A DNA stretch of 5,402 nucleotides from Clostridiales bacterium (GCA_012514225.1 JAAZAQ010000045.1:1-5402), one strand, 5' to 3'; positions 1 to 5,402 are shown, numbered from the stretch's first letter. Program-made: numbers and translations. Notes: generated by a model from the letters alone, not told the origin.

Positions 1-375
1 AATTCCTGCCGCAGCCAGATAGCCGAAGCCCTCGGGAAACGCCTGGCGGGCGATGCGTTCAACAGTTTTTCCGCGGGAACCGAGACCCGCGACCGCATCA
101 ACCAGGACGCCGTCCGGTTGATGAAACAAACCTACGGCATCGATATGGAGGAGAGCCAGTACAGCAAACTGGTATCCGAACTGCCCCCGCTGGACATCCT
201 CATCACCATGGGATGCAACGTCGCCTGCCCCTACCTGCCCTGCAGGCATCGGGAGGACTGGGGGCTTGCGGACCCCACCGGGATGCCGGACGAGGTCTTC
301 CTGCAGACCATACAGGCTATTCACGGAAAAGTACTGGCGCTGAGGCAGGCGGTGCTGGAGGGCAGGCTGCCTTGA
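1..375 (+). CDS. arsC: Arsenate reductase / low-molecular-weight phosphotyrosine phosphatase family, 5'-truncated
   Basis: Family role: thioredoxin-coupled ArsC enzymes reduce arsenate to arsenite in the cytoplasm using a phosphatase fold, and related members dephosphorylate tyrosine. Seen: the frame is open from base 1 and gives 124 residues ending at TGA 373-375. It begins NSCRSQIAEA, the end of the CxGNSCRS phosphate-binding loop, so the nucleophilic cysteine and roughly ten N-terminal residues lie outside the window. Next come SAGTE (visible residues 24-28) and INQDAVRLM (33-41). A cysteine-rich stretch, GCNVACPYLPC (71-81), supplies C72, C76 and C81, the kind of cysteines ArsC uses in its disulfide relay. 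REDWGLADPTG (84-94) follows, with D91 the likely general acid of the DP motif. The ATG at 118 is internal, because clear homology continues upstream of it. Inference: arsenate reductase is more likely than a plain phosphatase because of the extra cysteines. No arsR, arsB or acr3 is visible here, so the ars context is unproven. Confidence 0.85.
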   Translation, partial: NSCRSQIAEALGKRLAGDAFNSFSAGTETRDRINQDAVRLMKQTYGIDMEESQYSKLVSELPPLDILITMGCNVACPYLPCRHREDWGLADPTGMPDEVFLQTIQAIHGKVLALRQAVLEGRLP

Positions 376-381
376 AATGAA

Positions 382-421
382 GGCGCGGGGGCTCGCCGCC
401 CCGCGCCGATTGACGCTTTTT
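382..421 (+). terminator. Possible intrinsic terminator after the arsC-like gene
   Basis: A perfect 9-bp GC stem, GGCGCGGGG (382-390) with CCCCGCGCC (399-407), encloses an 8-base loop and starts 7 bases after the stop codon. A T5 run sits at 417-421, but it is separated from the stem by nine bases, so this is not a textbook terminator. The T-run also lies inside the spacer of the promoter proposed at 410-439. The stem is strong enough to pause polymerase, but termination efficiency is uncertain. Confidence 0.45.
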
Positions 422-439
422 GCCCGGGCATGCTATCCT
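410..439 (+). promoter_or_regulatory. Sigma-A-type promoter with extended -10
   Basis: TTGACG (410-415) matches the -35 consensus at five of six positions. After an 18-base spacer comes TATCCT (434-439), four of six against TATAAT, preceded by TG at 431-432, which makes an extended -10 (TGCTATCCT). Transcription would start near 446 and leave a leader of about 65 bases before the ATP-grasp gene at 512. It is the only good promoter I see upstream of the four-gene + strand run. Confidence 0.6.
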
Positions 440-501
440 CTGCCGCAAGCGGACACGCCTACGCCCTCCGGGATTCCCGGCGGGACAGCCCGTGCCGGCA
501 T

Positions 502-507
502 GAGGTG
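502..507 (+). promoter_or_regulatory. Shine-Dalgarno site that sets the ATP-grasp start
   Basis: GAGGTG lies four bases before ATG 512. It overlaps the codons of an upstream in-frame ATG at 500 and therefore favours 512 as the start. The protein from 512 begins MNFVFISPHFP, a typical first beta strand of an ATP-grasp pre-domain, whereas the upstream residues look like translated non-coding DNA. Confidence 0.6.
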
Positions 508-511
508 TCAG

Positions 512-1705
512 ATGAACTTCGTATTCATTTCCCCGCATTTTCCCTCCCACTACTGGCGTTTTTGCGCGGCGCTACGGCAAAACGGCGTGACCGTGCTGGG
601 CGTCGCGGACGCGCCGTATGAGGAGCTGCTCCCGGAGTTGCAAAGCAGCTTGACGGAGTATTATCGCGTCCCCAGCCTGGAGGACGGCGACGCCGTGCTG
701 CGCGCGCTGGGATGGTTCACCCACCGCTACGGAAAAATCGACTGGATTGAGTCCAACAACGAATACTGGCTGGAACAGGACGCCTGGCTGCGCACCATGT
801 TCCACGTGACCACGGGCCCCATGCTGGACCGGATTCCCTCCTACAAGCGCAAGTCCCTCATGAAGGAAGTGTACGCAGGCGCGGGCATCCGAACCGCTGC
901 CTGGCAGACGGCGGAAACGCTGGAGAAAGCCCTGGTTTTCGCACATAAGGCAGGCTATCCCCTCATCGCCAAGCCGGATGTCGGCGTCGGCGCGAACGAC
1001 ACCCACCGCATCCGGGACGAGGGCGAGCTGAGGGCCTTCTTTTCACGCCTGCCGCTGCGCCCCTATCTGCTGGAGCAGTACGTCGACGGCGAAATCTGCT
1101 CCTACGACGCGGTCATCGGCCCGAAGGGCGAGCCGCTCTACGAGACCGGCAACATCACCCTGGTGTCGGTGATGGATGTGGTCAACGAGAAAACCGAATC
1201 CGTCTACATGATCGTGCCGGAGCTCGCGCCAGACGTGAAGGAGCTGGGCCGCAGGACGGTCAAGGCCTTCGGCGTCATCAACCGGCTCACGCATTTCGAG
1301 TTCTTCCGGCTCAGGAGGGATCAGGAGGGCCTGGGGCGCAAGGGCGACCTGCTGGGCTTGGAGGTCAACATGCGCCCGTCGGGCGGCTTCACGCCGGACA
1401 TGATCAACTACGCAGGCAGCGTGGACATCCACCGCCTGTGGGCGGATATGGTCTGCCGCGGCCGGGTCGAGCTGGACCCGCATCGCCGCACCTATTTCTG
1501 CGTTTTTGTCGGCCGGCAGGACGTGCACACCTACGCTCACCCCCACTTCGACCTGACGCGGGAATGGGGTCACCGCGTCGTCTTCCACGACCGGATGCCG
1601 GAGGCGCTTACCGGCGCCATGGGCAACCAGATCTATCTGGCGCAGTGCCTGAGCCGTGAGGAGGCGGACGCCTTCGTCGCCTACGCCTGCAGGAGGGAAG
1701 CCTGA
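512..1705 (+). CDS. ATP-grasp domain ligase of unknown substrate (397 aa)
   Basis: Family role: ATP-grasp ligases activate a carboxylate as an acyl-phosphate and join it to an amine, thiol or similar nucleophile, normally in the cytosol. Seen: an N-terminal Rossmann-like pre-domain begins MNFVFISPHFP and includes IESNNEYWLEQDAWLR (79-94). A linker with KRKSLMKEVYAGAGI (112-126) leads to the nucleotide-binding strand YPLIAKPDVGVGA (149-161), where K154 is the expected ATP-contacting lysine. LLEQYVDGEICSYDA (186-200) supplies the hinge acids. Metal ligands are expected in HFEFFRL (261-267, E263) and LEVNMRPSGG (283-292, E284, N286, R288), the classic ExNxR signature, so the active site looks complete. 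The last 80 or so residues are a family-specific C-terminal part. The stop TGA overlaps the next ATG by one base, implying coupled translation with the hydrolase. The start at 512 is chosen from the Shine-Dalgarno site and homology; the longer frame upstream to 377 is rejected. The substrate cannot be told from sequence; carboxylate-amine or dipeptide-type ligation is inference. Confidence 0.85.
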   Translation: MNFVFISPHFPSHYWRFCAALRQNGVTVLGVADAPYEELLPELQSSLTEYYRVPSLEDGDAVLRALGWFTHRYGKIDWIESNNEYWLEQDAWLRTMFHVTTGPMLDRIPSYKRKSLMKEVYAGAGIRTAAWQTAETLEKALVFAHKAGYPLIAKPDVGVGANDTHRIRDEGELRAFFSRLPLRPYLLEQYVDGEICSYDAVIGPKGEPLYETGNITLVSVMDVVNEKTESVYMIVPELAPDVKELGRRTVKAFGVINRLTHFEFFRLRRDQEGLGRKGDLLGLEVNMRPSGGFTPDMINYAGSVDIHRLWADMVCRGRVELDPHRRTYFCVFVGRQDVHTYAHPHFDLTREWGHRVVFHDRMPEALTGAMGNQIYLAQCLSREEADAFVAYACRREA

Positions 1706-2445
1706 TGGCAGGCGACGCCTTCCGCTTCTACAGCCACGTCCTCGGCCGAGAGCTCGGGGTCTCGCGCTACGGCCATGGCGGCATGCCCTGCCTGGTCTTC
1801 CCCTCCCAGGATGGCCGGAGCGGGGATTTCGAGGGCTTCGGCATGGTGGACGCCGCCCGCCCCTGGCTGGAGGGCGGCCGCCTGAGGATGTACTGCGTGG
1901 ACAGCGTGGACGGGCAGACCTGGTCCAATTACGCCGCCCACCCCCATGACCGGATGCGGGGGCACGAAGCCTGGTTCCGTCACCTGACGGAGGAGTTCGT
2001 CCCCTTCATGTACCGGGACACCGGCTGGCAAGGCCGGCTGATGACCCTGGGCTGCAGCCTGGGCGCCACGCATGCGGCCAACGCCCTGTTCCGCCGCCCC
2101 GACCTGTTTGGCGCCGTCATCGCGCTGTCCGGCGCCTATGACGCGCGCTGGCTGCTGGCCGGGTACTCGGACGAGCTGGTCTATCTGAACTCACCGCTGG
2201 ACAGCATCCGGGGCATGCCGCCGGACCATCCCTACGTCGGCCTGCTCAACTCCTGCCGCATCATCCTCTGTTGCGGCCAGGGCGCCTGGGAGGAGGAGAT
2301 GCTGCGCTCCGTCCGGCTGTTGGAGGATGCGATGCGGGAAAAGGGCATCGCGGCCTGGGTGGACGTCTGGGGGATGGACGTCAACCACGACTGGGACTGG
2401 TGGCGCCGCCAGCTGGCCTATTACCTGCCCAAGGTGCTGGACTGA
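1705..2445 (+). CDS. Alpha/beta-hydrolase (putative esterase) paired with the ATP-grasp ligase
   Basis: Seen: 246 residues with no signal peptide, so probably cytosolic. The strand and nucleophile elbow RLMTLGCSLGATHAA (111-125) carries GxSxG with S118 as the expected catalytic serine. RRPDLFGAVIALSGAYD (130-146) is the stretch that typically follows in esterase-D-like and enterochelin-esterase-like hydrolases. A late strand, CRIILCCGQGAWEEE (184-198), may bear the acid residue. VNHDWDWWRRQLAYYLP (226-242) gives the probable catalytic histidine H228. Translation is coupled to the ligase: the ATG shares its first base with the upstream TGA, and a strong AGGAGGG site (1691-1697) precedes it. 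Known: this fold includes esterases, thioesterases and acyltransferases. Inference: it acts on the same metabolite as the ligase, for example by hydrolysing a protected precursor or product. The exact substrate and the identity of the acid residue are not determinable here. Confidence 0.82.
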   Translation: MAGDAFRFYSHVLGRELGVSRYGHGGMPCLVFPSQDGRSGDFEGFGMVDAARPWLEGGRLRMYCVDSVDGQTWSNYAAHPHDRMRGHEAWFRHLTEEFVPFMYRDTGWQGRLMTLGCSLGATHAANALFRRPDLFGAVIALSGAYDARWLLAGYSDELVYLNSPLDSIRGMPPDHPYVGLLNSCRIILCCGQGAWEEEMLRSVRLLEDAMREKGIAAWVDVWGMDVNHDWDWWRRQLAYYLPKVLD

Positions 2446-2487
2446 GCCATTAGACCCGGTCCCGCGGGGGAAGGGAGGACTGCCGGA

Positions 2488-2868
2488 ATGAAAGGCCTGG
2501 TCGGTTTTCTGATTATCCTGCTCTGCCTGCTGGCCGGCAATCTGGTGTCCGGCCTGCTGGCCTTGCCCATCCCGGGCTCCATTTTTGGCATGGTCTTCCT
2601 GCTGGCGCTGCTGATGACCAGGGCGGTGCGCCTGGAAACGGTCGAGCCGGCGGCGGGGCTTTTGGTGTCCCTGCTGATCCTGCTGCTGATTCCGGGTACG
2701 GTGGACATCATGGCCAACTTCCACAAGCTGGCGGGAGCGGTGCCGCAATTGGTCCTCATCGTCGTCGTTTCCACCGCGCTGGTCATCCTGGTCACCGGGC
2801 GGACGGCGCAGTCGCTCATCCGTTTGAAGGAGAAAAAGAACAAGGAGGCGGGCGATGGAGACGCTTAG
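2488..2868 (+). CDS. lrgA: LrgA/CidA family holin-like membrane protein
   Basis: Family role: LrgA/CidA are small holin-like inner-membrane proteins that, with LrgB/CidB, affect murein hydrolase export and autolysis in staphylococci; related systems are linked to pyruvate or other small-acid transport. Seen: 126 residues with about four hydrophobic segments near 4-24, 28-46, 56-72 and 84-104. The conserved loop and helix LPIPGSIFGMVFLLALLM (26-43) matches the family's PGSIxG signature, and LLIPGTVDIMANF (66-78) is the second family block. The C-terminus is a charged cytoplasmic tail rich in K and E (IRLKEKKNKEAGDGD). AGGGAGGA (2472-2479) lies eight bases before the ATG. The length is typical for the family. 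The last 14 bases overlap lrgB, so the pair is translated together. CidA versus LrgA cannot be separated by sequence; the symbol follows common usage for Firmicutes. No LytSR two-component genes or LysR-type cidR are in the window. Confidence 0.88.
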   Translation: MKGLVGFLIILLCLLAGNLVSGLLALPIPGSIFGMVFLLALLMTRAVRLETVEPAAGLLVSLLILLLIPGTVDIMANFHKLAGAVPQLVLIVVVSTALVILVTGRTAQSLIRLKEKKNKEAGDGDA

Positions 2869-3559
2869 GCAGCTGCTGGACGGCCCGCTGTTCGGCATCA
2901 CGCTCACCATCCTTTCGATGGTTTTCATTCAGCTGCTTGGCCGAAAGGCGAAAACCTCCCTGCTCAACCCCCTTCTTTTCTCAACGGCGTCCATCATTGC
3001 CTTCCTGTACTTCACGGGCATCCCCCTGGAAAAATACCAGGCGGGCGGCCGGATGATGACGTTTTTCCTGGGCCCCGTCATCGTGTCGCTGGCCGTGCCG
3101 CTGTACAAGCAGCTGGACAAGCTGAAGGCGCATCTGGCGCCCGTCCTGCTGGGCGCGACCGCGGGGGTGCTGGTTTCCATCACAAGCGGCATCCTGCTGT
3201 CGCTGCTATTTGGCATCAGCCGCGAGCTGACCGTCTCCATGGCGCCCAAGGGAACCACCAGCGCGATTTCCATGGAGCTGGCCAAATCCCTGGGCGGGGA
3301 CGGCTCCGTCGCCATCGCCTTCGTCATCTTCGCCGGTATTTTTGGCTATTCTGCCGGCGGCTGGCTGCTCAACCGCGCCGGCGTCACTCATCCGCTGGCC
3401 CGGGGGCTGAGCCTGGGCACCGCGTCCCACGCCTCCGGCACCCAGCGGGCCTTCGAGATGGGGGAGGAGGAAGGCGCGATGGCCTCCCTGGCCATCGGCC
3501 TGGTGGGCGTGCTGACGTCCGTCTTCCTGCCGCCGCTGCTGAGGCTGTTTGGGCTGTAG
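2855..3559 (+). CDS. lrgB: LrgB/CidB family membrane protein, LrgA partner
   Basis: Family role: LrgB is the larger membrane partner of LrgA in the antiholin/holin-like or metabolite-export complex. Seen: 234 residues, the usual family length, with several hydrophobic segments. Family blocks appear in order: LLNPLLFS (36-43), FFLGPVIVSLAVPLYKQ (70-86), SMAPKGTTSAISMELA (128-143), VIFAGIFGYSAGGWLLNRAGV (157-177), GLSLGTASHASGTQRAFEMGEEEGAMA (184-210) and a C-terminal helix ending LPPLLRLFGL. The SHASGT and EEEGAMASLA motifs are diagnostic. The PKGTTSAIS block differs slightly from the PKS(V/A)TTPIA form common in other bacteria. AAGGAGG (2842-2848) sits six bases before the ATG, inside the 3' end of lrgA. 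The gene ends with TAG 3557-3559 and converges on clpB, with a hairpin-rich gap between them. The partner pairing is well supported; the physiological cargo is not. Confidence 0.92.
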   Translation: METLRQLLDGPLFGITLTILSMVFIQLLGRKAKTSLLNPLLFSTASIIAFLYFTGIPLEKYQAGGRMMTFFLGPVIVSLAVPLYKQLDKLKAHLAPVLLGATAGVLVSITSGILLSLLFGISRELTVSMAPKGTTSAISMELAKSLGGDGSVAIAFVIFAGIFGYSAGGWLLNRAGVTHPLARGLSLGTASHASGTQRAFEMGEEEGAMASLAIGLVGVLTSVFLPPLLRLFGL

Positions 3560-3589
3560 TTTCCGGCAAAAAACCGAAGAATGGACAGC

Positions 3590-3614
3590 AAACCCAGACG
3601 CTGTGCCCGGGTTT
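3590..3614 (-). terminator. Left-arm hairpin of the intergenic element
   Basis: This is a 25-base stem-loop with AAACCC at one end and GGGTTT at the other. On the + strand two A-C mismatches interrupt the stem. On the - strand the same positions become G-U pairs, so the RNA can form an unbroken 10-bp stem, AAACCCGGGC against GTCTGGGTTT with loop ACAGC. A T6 run (complement of 3569-3574) follows about 15 bases later, too far for a standard terminator. A backup stop for transcripts from clpB is plausible. Confidence 0.35.
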
Positions 3615-3759
3615 CAGGTTGTCAATACCTTACTACGGAGTAAGATGCGGGGGGGCTTCGGGGGGCGGCAGCCCCCGATGGAAATCGAGTCGTCCGGCAA
3701 TGCCTGTCGCATGGGGCGTTTTCGAGAACAGCGAAAACGTTCCGCAGCTATCCTCCGAA

Positions 3760-3787
3760 TCGAAAAAGGTCTGCAGACCTTTTTCGA
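3760..3787. terminator. Perfect 28-base palindrome, likely bidirectional intrinsic terminator
   Basis: The half-site TCGAAAAAGGTCTG (3760-3773) is followed at once by its exact reverse complement (3774-3787). The RNA from either strand would form GGTC/GACC closed over a short TGCA loop, followed by T5 and preceded by A5, the layout of a two-way rho-independent terminator. It lies about 200 bases past the lrgB stop and 50 bases past the clpB stop, so it can end both converging transcripts. The GC part of the stem is short, so strength is uncertain. Confidence 0.6.
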
Positions 3788-3794
3788 CAATCTG

Positions 3795-3829
3795 AAACCC
3801 GGGCGTGCTGCCCGGGTTTGCTGGTTTTT
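3795..3829. terminator. Strong hairpin beside the clpB stop
   Basis: AAACCCGGGC (3795-3804), loop GTGCT and GCCCGGGTTT (3810-3819) form a perfect 10-bp stem, 17 bases past the clpB stop codon. On the - strand the stem ends in TTT followed by CAGATTGT, giving an imperfect U-tract for clpB. On the + strand TTTGCTGG leads to T5 at 3825-3829. It is most likely the first terminator met by clpB transcription, backed up by the palindrome just beyond. It also forms the core of the right arm of the intergenic element. Confidence 0.6.
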
Positions 3830-3836
3830 GATGGAA

Positions 3837-5402
3837 TTATACGACCGTGCCTTCCGCTTCCTCAGGTTGGGCCGCTTCGCGTCTTTCGTGCGTCCGCACC
3901 TCGAACCCGCCGCCTTCCGCCGCGTCCACGATCAGGGTGTCGCCGTGGGACGCCTGCCCCTTGATGAGGGCGCGGGCGATGGCGGTCTCCACCTGGCTTT
4001 GGATGAGGCGCTTCATCGGCCGCGCCCCATACACGGGGTCGTAGCCCAGGTCCATCATCCGGTCCTCTGCCTGGGGTGTGATTTCCAGGCCCAGCTGCCG
4101 GTCCTTGAGCCGCTCGCGCAGGCGCGCCAGCTGCAGAGAGATAATCTGCCGCACCTGGTCCCTGCCAAGGGGGGTGAAGAACACGGTCTCGTCGATACGG
4201 TTTAAGAACTCCGGCCGGAAATGCGCGCGCAGCAGCGCGCTCACGCTGTCCCGGGCCTGCGCGGACAGCTCGCCGTCGTCGCTGATGCCGTCCAGGATCT
4301 GGGCGGAGCCCAGGTTGCTGGTCATGATGAGGATGGTGTTCTTGAAGTCCACCGTCCGCCCCTGGCTGTCGGTCACCCGGCCGTCGTCGAGGATTTGCAG
4401 CAGGACGTTGAACACGTCCGGGTGCGCCTTCTCCATCTCGTCAAACAGGATGACCGAGTAGGGCTTGCGGCGCACGGCCTCTGTCAGCTGCCCGCCCTCC
4501 TCGTAGCCCACGTATCCCGGGGGCGCCCCGATGAGGCGGGAGACGGAGAACTTCTCCATGTACTCGCTCATGTCGATGCGGATGAGCATCTTCTCGTCGT
4601 CGAACAGGTTCTCCGCCAGCGCCTTGGCCAGCTCCGTCTTGCCCACGCCGGTGGGGCCCAGGAAGAGGAAGGAGCCGATGGGCCGCGCCTCGTCGGAGAT
4701 GCCCGCCCGGGAGCGCAGGATGGCGTCGGAGACCAGGGCGATGGCTTCGTCCTGGCCGACCACGCGCCGGTGCAGGGTTTCCGGCAGGCTCAGCAGCTTT
4801 TCCCGGTCGCTCTCCAGCAGCTTGGTCACCGGGATGCCGGTCCAGCGGGCGACGATGCGCGCGATTTCGTCCTCCGTCACCTTGTCCCGCAGATAAACCG
4901 TCTTTTCCTGCCCGCTTTCGCGCGCCTCCTGCTCCTTCAACTGCTGCTGCAGCCTGGGCAGGTCGCCGTACTTGAGCTGGGCGGCGGCGTTGAGGTCGTA
5001 GCTGCGCTCCGCCTTGGTGATTTCGGCGTTGACGCGCTCGATTTCCTCGCGCAGCTTCTGGATTTTGCCGATTTCGCTCTTTTCGTTCTCCCACTTGGCC
5101 GTCATCTGGGCGTAGTCGTCCCTCAGGCCGGCCAGCTCCTGCTGCAGGTCCTCCAGCCGCCCCTTGCTCAGGCGGTCGTTTTCCTTTTTCAGCGCCGCCT
5201 CTTCGATTTCCAGCTGCATCACCTTGCGGCGGACCTCGTCGAGCTCCTGCGGCATGGAGTCCATCTCGGTCCGGATCATCGCGCAGGCCTCGTCCACCAG
5301 GTCGATGGCCTTGTCCGGCAGGAAACGGTCGGAGATGTAGCGGTGGGACAGGGTGGCCGCCGCAATCAGCGCGCCGTCCTGGATTTTGACGCCGTGGAAC
5401 AC
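3837..5402 (-). CDS. clpB: Chaperone ClpB (AAA+ disaggregase), N-terminal part beyond window
   Basis: Role: a hexameric cytosolic ATPase that threads aggregated proteins through its pore, working with DnaK/DnaJ/GrpE. Seen: 521 codons to TAA at the low-coordinate end. The frame is still open at base 5402, where the first codon (GTG) is an internal valine of the YEVFHGVKI-type stretch, not a start. The missing part is the N-domain and most of AAA-1, about 340 residues by comparison with the roughly 860-residue family. Visible residues: the end of AAA-1 with LPDKAIDLVDEA (28-39); the long charged middle-domain coiled coil (about 50-165), distinctive of ClpB and Hsp104; then AAA-2 with VTEDEIARIVARWTGIPV (175-192), Walker A GPTGVGKT (249-256), pore loop GYVG (296-299), Walker B VILFDE (317-322), sensor-1 TSN (361-363), arginine finger R402 in NRIDE, and sensor-2 GAR (459-461). 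No ClpP-binding IGF/L loop is seen, so this is a disaggregase rather than a protease subunit. The tail (about 500-521) is acidic and variable. The promoter, where CIRCE or CtsR sites might lie, is outside the window. Confidence 0.97.
   Translation of the reverse strand: MFHGVKIQDGALIAAATLSHRYISDRFLPDKAIDLVDEACAMIRTEMDSMPQELDEVRRKVMQLEIEEAALKKENDRLSKGRLEDLQQELAGLRDDYAQMTAKWENEKSEIGKIQKLREEIERVNAEITKAERSYDLNAAAQLKYGDLPRLQQQLKEQEARESGQEKTVYLRDKVTEDEIARIVARWTGIPVTKLLESDREKLLSLPETLHRRVVGQDEAIALVSDAILRSRAGISDEARPIGSFLFLGPTGVGKTELAKALAENLFDDEKMLIRIDMSEYMEKFSVSRLIGAPPGYVGYEEGGQLTEAVRRKPYSVILFDEMEKAHPDVFNVLLQILDDGRVTDSQGRTVDFKNTILIMTSNLGSAQILDGISDDGELSAQARDSVSALLRAHFRPEFLNRIDETVFFTPLGRDQVRQIISLQLARLRERLKDRQLGLEITPQAEDRMMDLGYDPVYGARPMKRLIQSQVETAIARALIKGQASHGDTLIVDAAEGGGFEVRTHERREAAQPEEAEGTVV

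Larger units (their letters stand above)
3586..3823. repeat. MITE-like or structured-RNA intergenic element with 38-base inverted arms
   Basis: The left arm (3586-3623) and the reverse complement of the right arm (3786-3823) share CAGCAAACCC at the outer end and CCCGGGTTTCAG(G/A)TTGTC at the inner end. They differ mainly in the ten-base centre, and about 30 of 38 positions match. The single inner difference (G3618 opposite T3791) would be a G-U pair in + strand RNA, so an 18-bp long-range stem is possible. Each arm can also fold locally into a hairpin with a 10-bp stem and 5-base loop. The 162-base interior is full of smaller hairpins and has no coding content. A weak candidate target duplication, ATGGA, occurs at 3581-3585 and 3831-3835, but seven bases separate the second copy from the right arm. 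Whether it is a miniature transposable element, an intergenic repeat family or an RNA cannot be settled from one copy. Confidence 0.55.
3560..3836. other. Hairpin-rich intergenic region between converging lrgB and clpB
   Basis: This 277-base gap holds no convincing gene; the open + frame crossing it is antisense to clpB and has no family look. Its left 26 bases include CAAAAAACCG, and the remainder is essentially one structured element (3586-3823) with inverted ends, described in separate entries. Interior hairpins not listed elsewhere: CTTACT/AGTAAG with loop ACGG (3629-3644); TCGGGGG/CCCCCGA with a 7-base loop (3658-3678); and a 12-bp stem, 3713-3724 with 3732-3743, built around CGTTTTCG/CGAAAACG and containing two G-U pairs on the + strand. 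Confidence 0.8.

Noticed and set aside
118..120. ATG at 118 as the start of the arsenate reductase-like gene
   Set aside because: The same frame is open back to base 1 and encodes the conserved NSCRSQIAEA and SAGTE motifs.
377..511. Upstream in-frame extension of the ATP-grasp frame
   Set aside because: It includes the hairpin at 382-407 and the promoter at 410-439, the translated residues look non-coding, and a Shine-Dalgarno site fits ATG 512.
2191..2928. Long - strand frame opposite the hydrolase, lrgA and lrgB
   Set aside because: It is low-complexity, rich in Q, R, D and H, and antisense to well-recognised genes, as expected of a GC-rich shadow frame.
3620..3625. Exact TTGACA on the - strand as a promoter -35
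   Set aside because: No -10-like hexamer lies 16-18 bases downstream, and the bases belong to the inverted arm of the intergenic element.
3549..4205. Open + strand frame of 218 codons across the gap and into clpB
   Set aside because: It runs through the hairpin element and then antisense to clpB, shows no family motif, and has no credible ribosome binding site. It is a shadow of high-GC coding DNA.
5391..5402. GTG at the window edge as the clpB start
   Set aside because: The residues around it match the end of the first AAA module of full-length ClpB, so the gene continues beyond the window.

Overview
The window looks like chromosomal DNA of a high-GC Firmicute, probably an uncultured or gut-type member of the Clostridia. 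The reasons are clear AGGAGG-type Shine-Dalgarno sites before most genes, clostridial-looking arsenate reductase and LrgA/LrgB sequences, a ClpB with a full middle domain, and GC-rich codon use throughout (clearly above 60% by eye). I cannot name a genus from the sequence alone.

Layout, left to right. Positions 1-375 hold the 3' part of an arsenate reductase / low-molecular-weight tyrosine phosphatase family gene, cut by the window edge inside its phosphate-binding loop. A GC-rich hairpin with a displaced T-run (382-421) may end it. A good sigma-A-type promoter with an extended -10 (410-439) follows. It should drive a gene for an ATP-grasp ligase (512-1705), which shares its stop/start with an alpha/beta-hydrolase gene (1705-2445). 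After only 42 bases come lrgA and lrgB (2488-2868 and 2855-3559, overlapping by 14 bases), which encode a small holin-like membrane protein and its larger membrane partner. With no obvious promoter or terminator between them, the four + strand genes may form one transcript. Positions 3837-5402 carry the C-terminal 60% or so of the disaggregase ClpB on the - strand, converging on lrgB.

The 277-base gap between lrgB and clpB is the most unusual part. About 238 bases of it (3586-3823) look like one discrete element. It has 38-base inverted arms, each of which is itself a hairpin with a 10-base stem and 5-base loop. The interior is packed with further hairpins and a perfect 28-base palindrome flanked by A5/T5. 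It probably works as a two-way terminator between the converging genes, but its architecture suggests a mobile or repeated intergenic element or a structured RNA.

Functionally, the ATP-grasp/hydrolase pair suggests a small, uncharacterised route that joins a carboxylate to an amine or similar nucleophile, with a partner hydrolase acting on the product or a precursor. LrgAB handles membrane or metabolite export and cell-lysis control. ClpB rescues aggregated proteins. No mobile-element protein, CRISPR array, rRNA or tRNA is visible.
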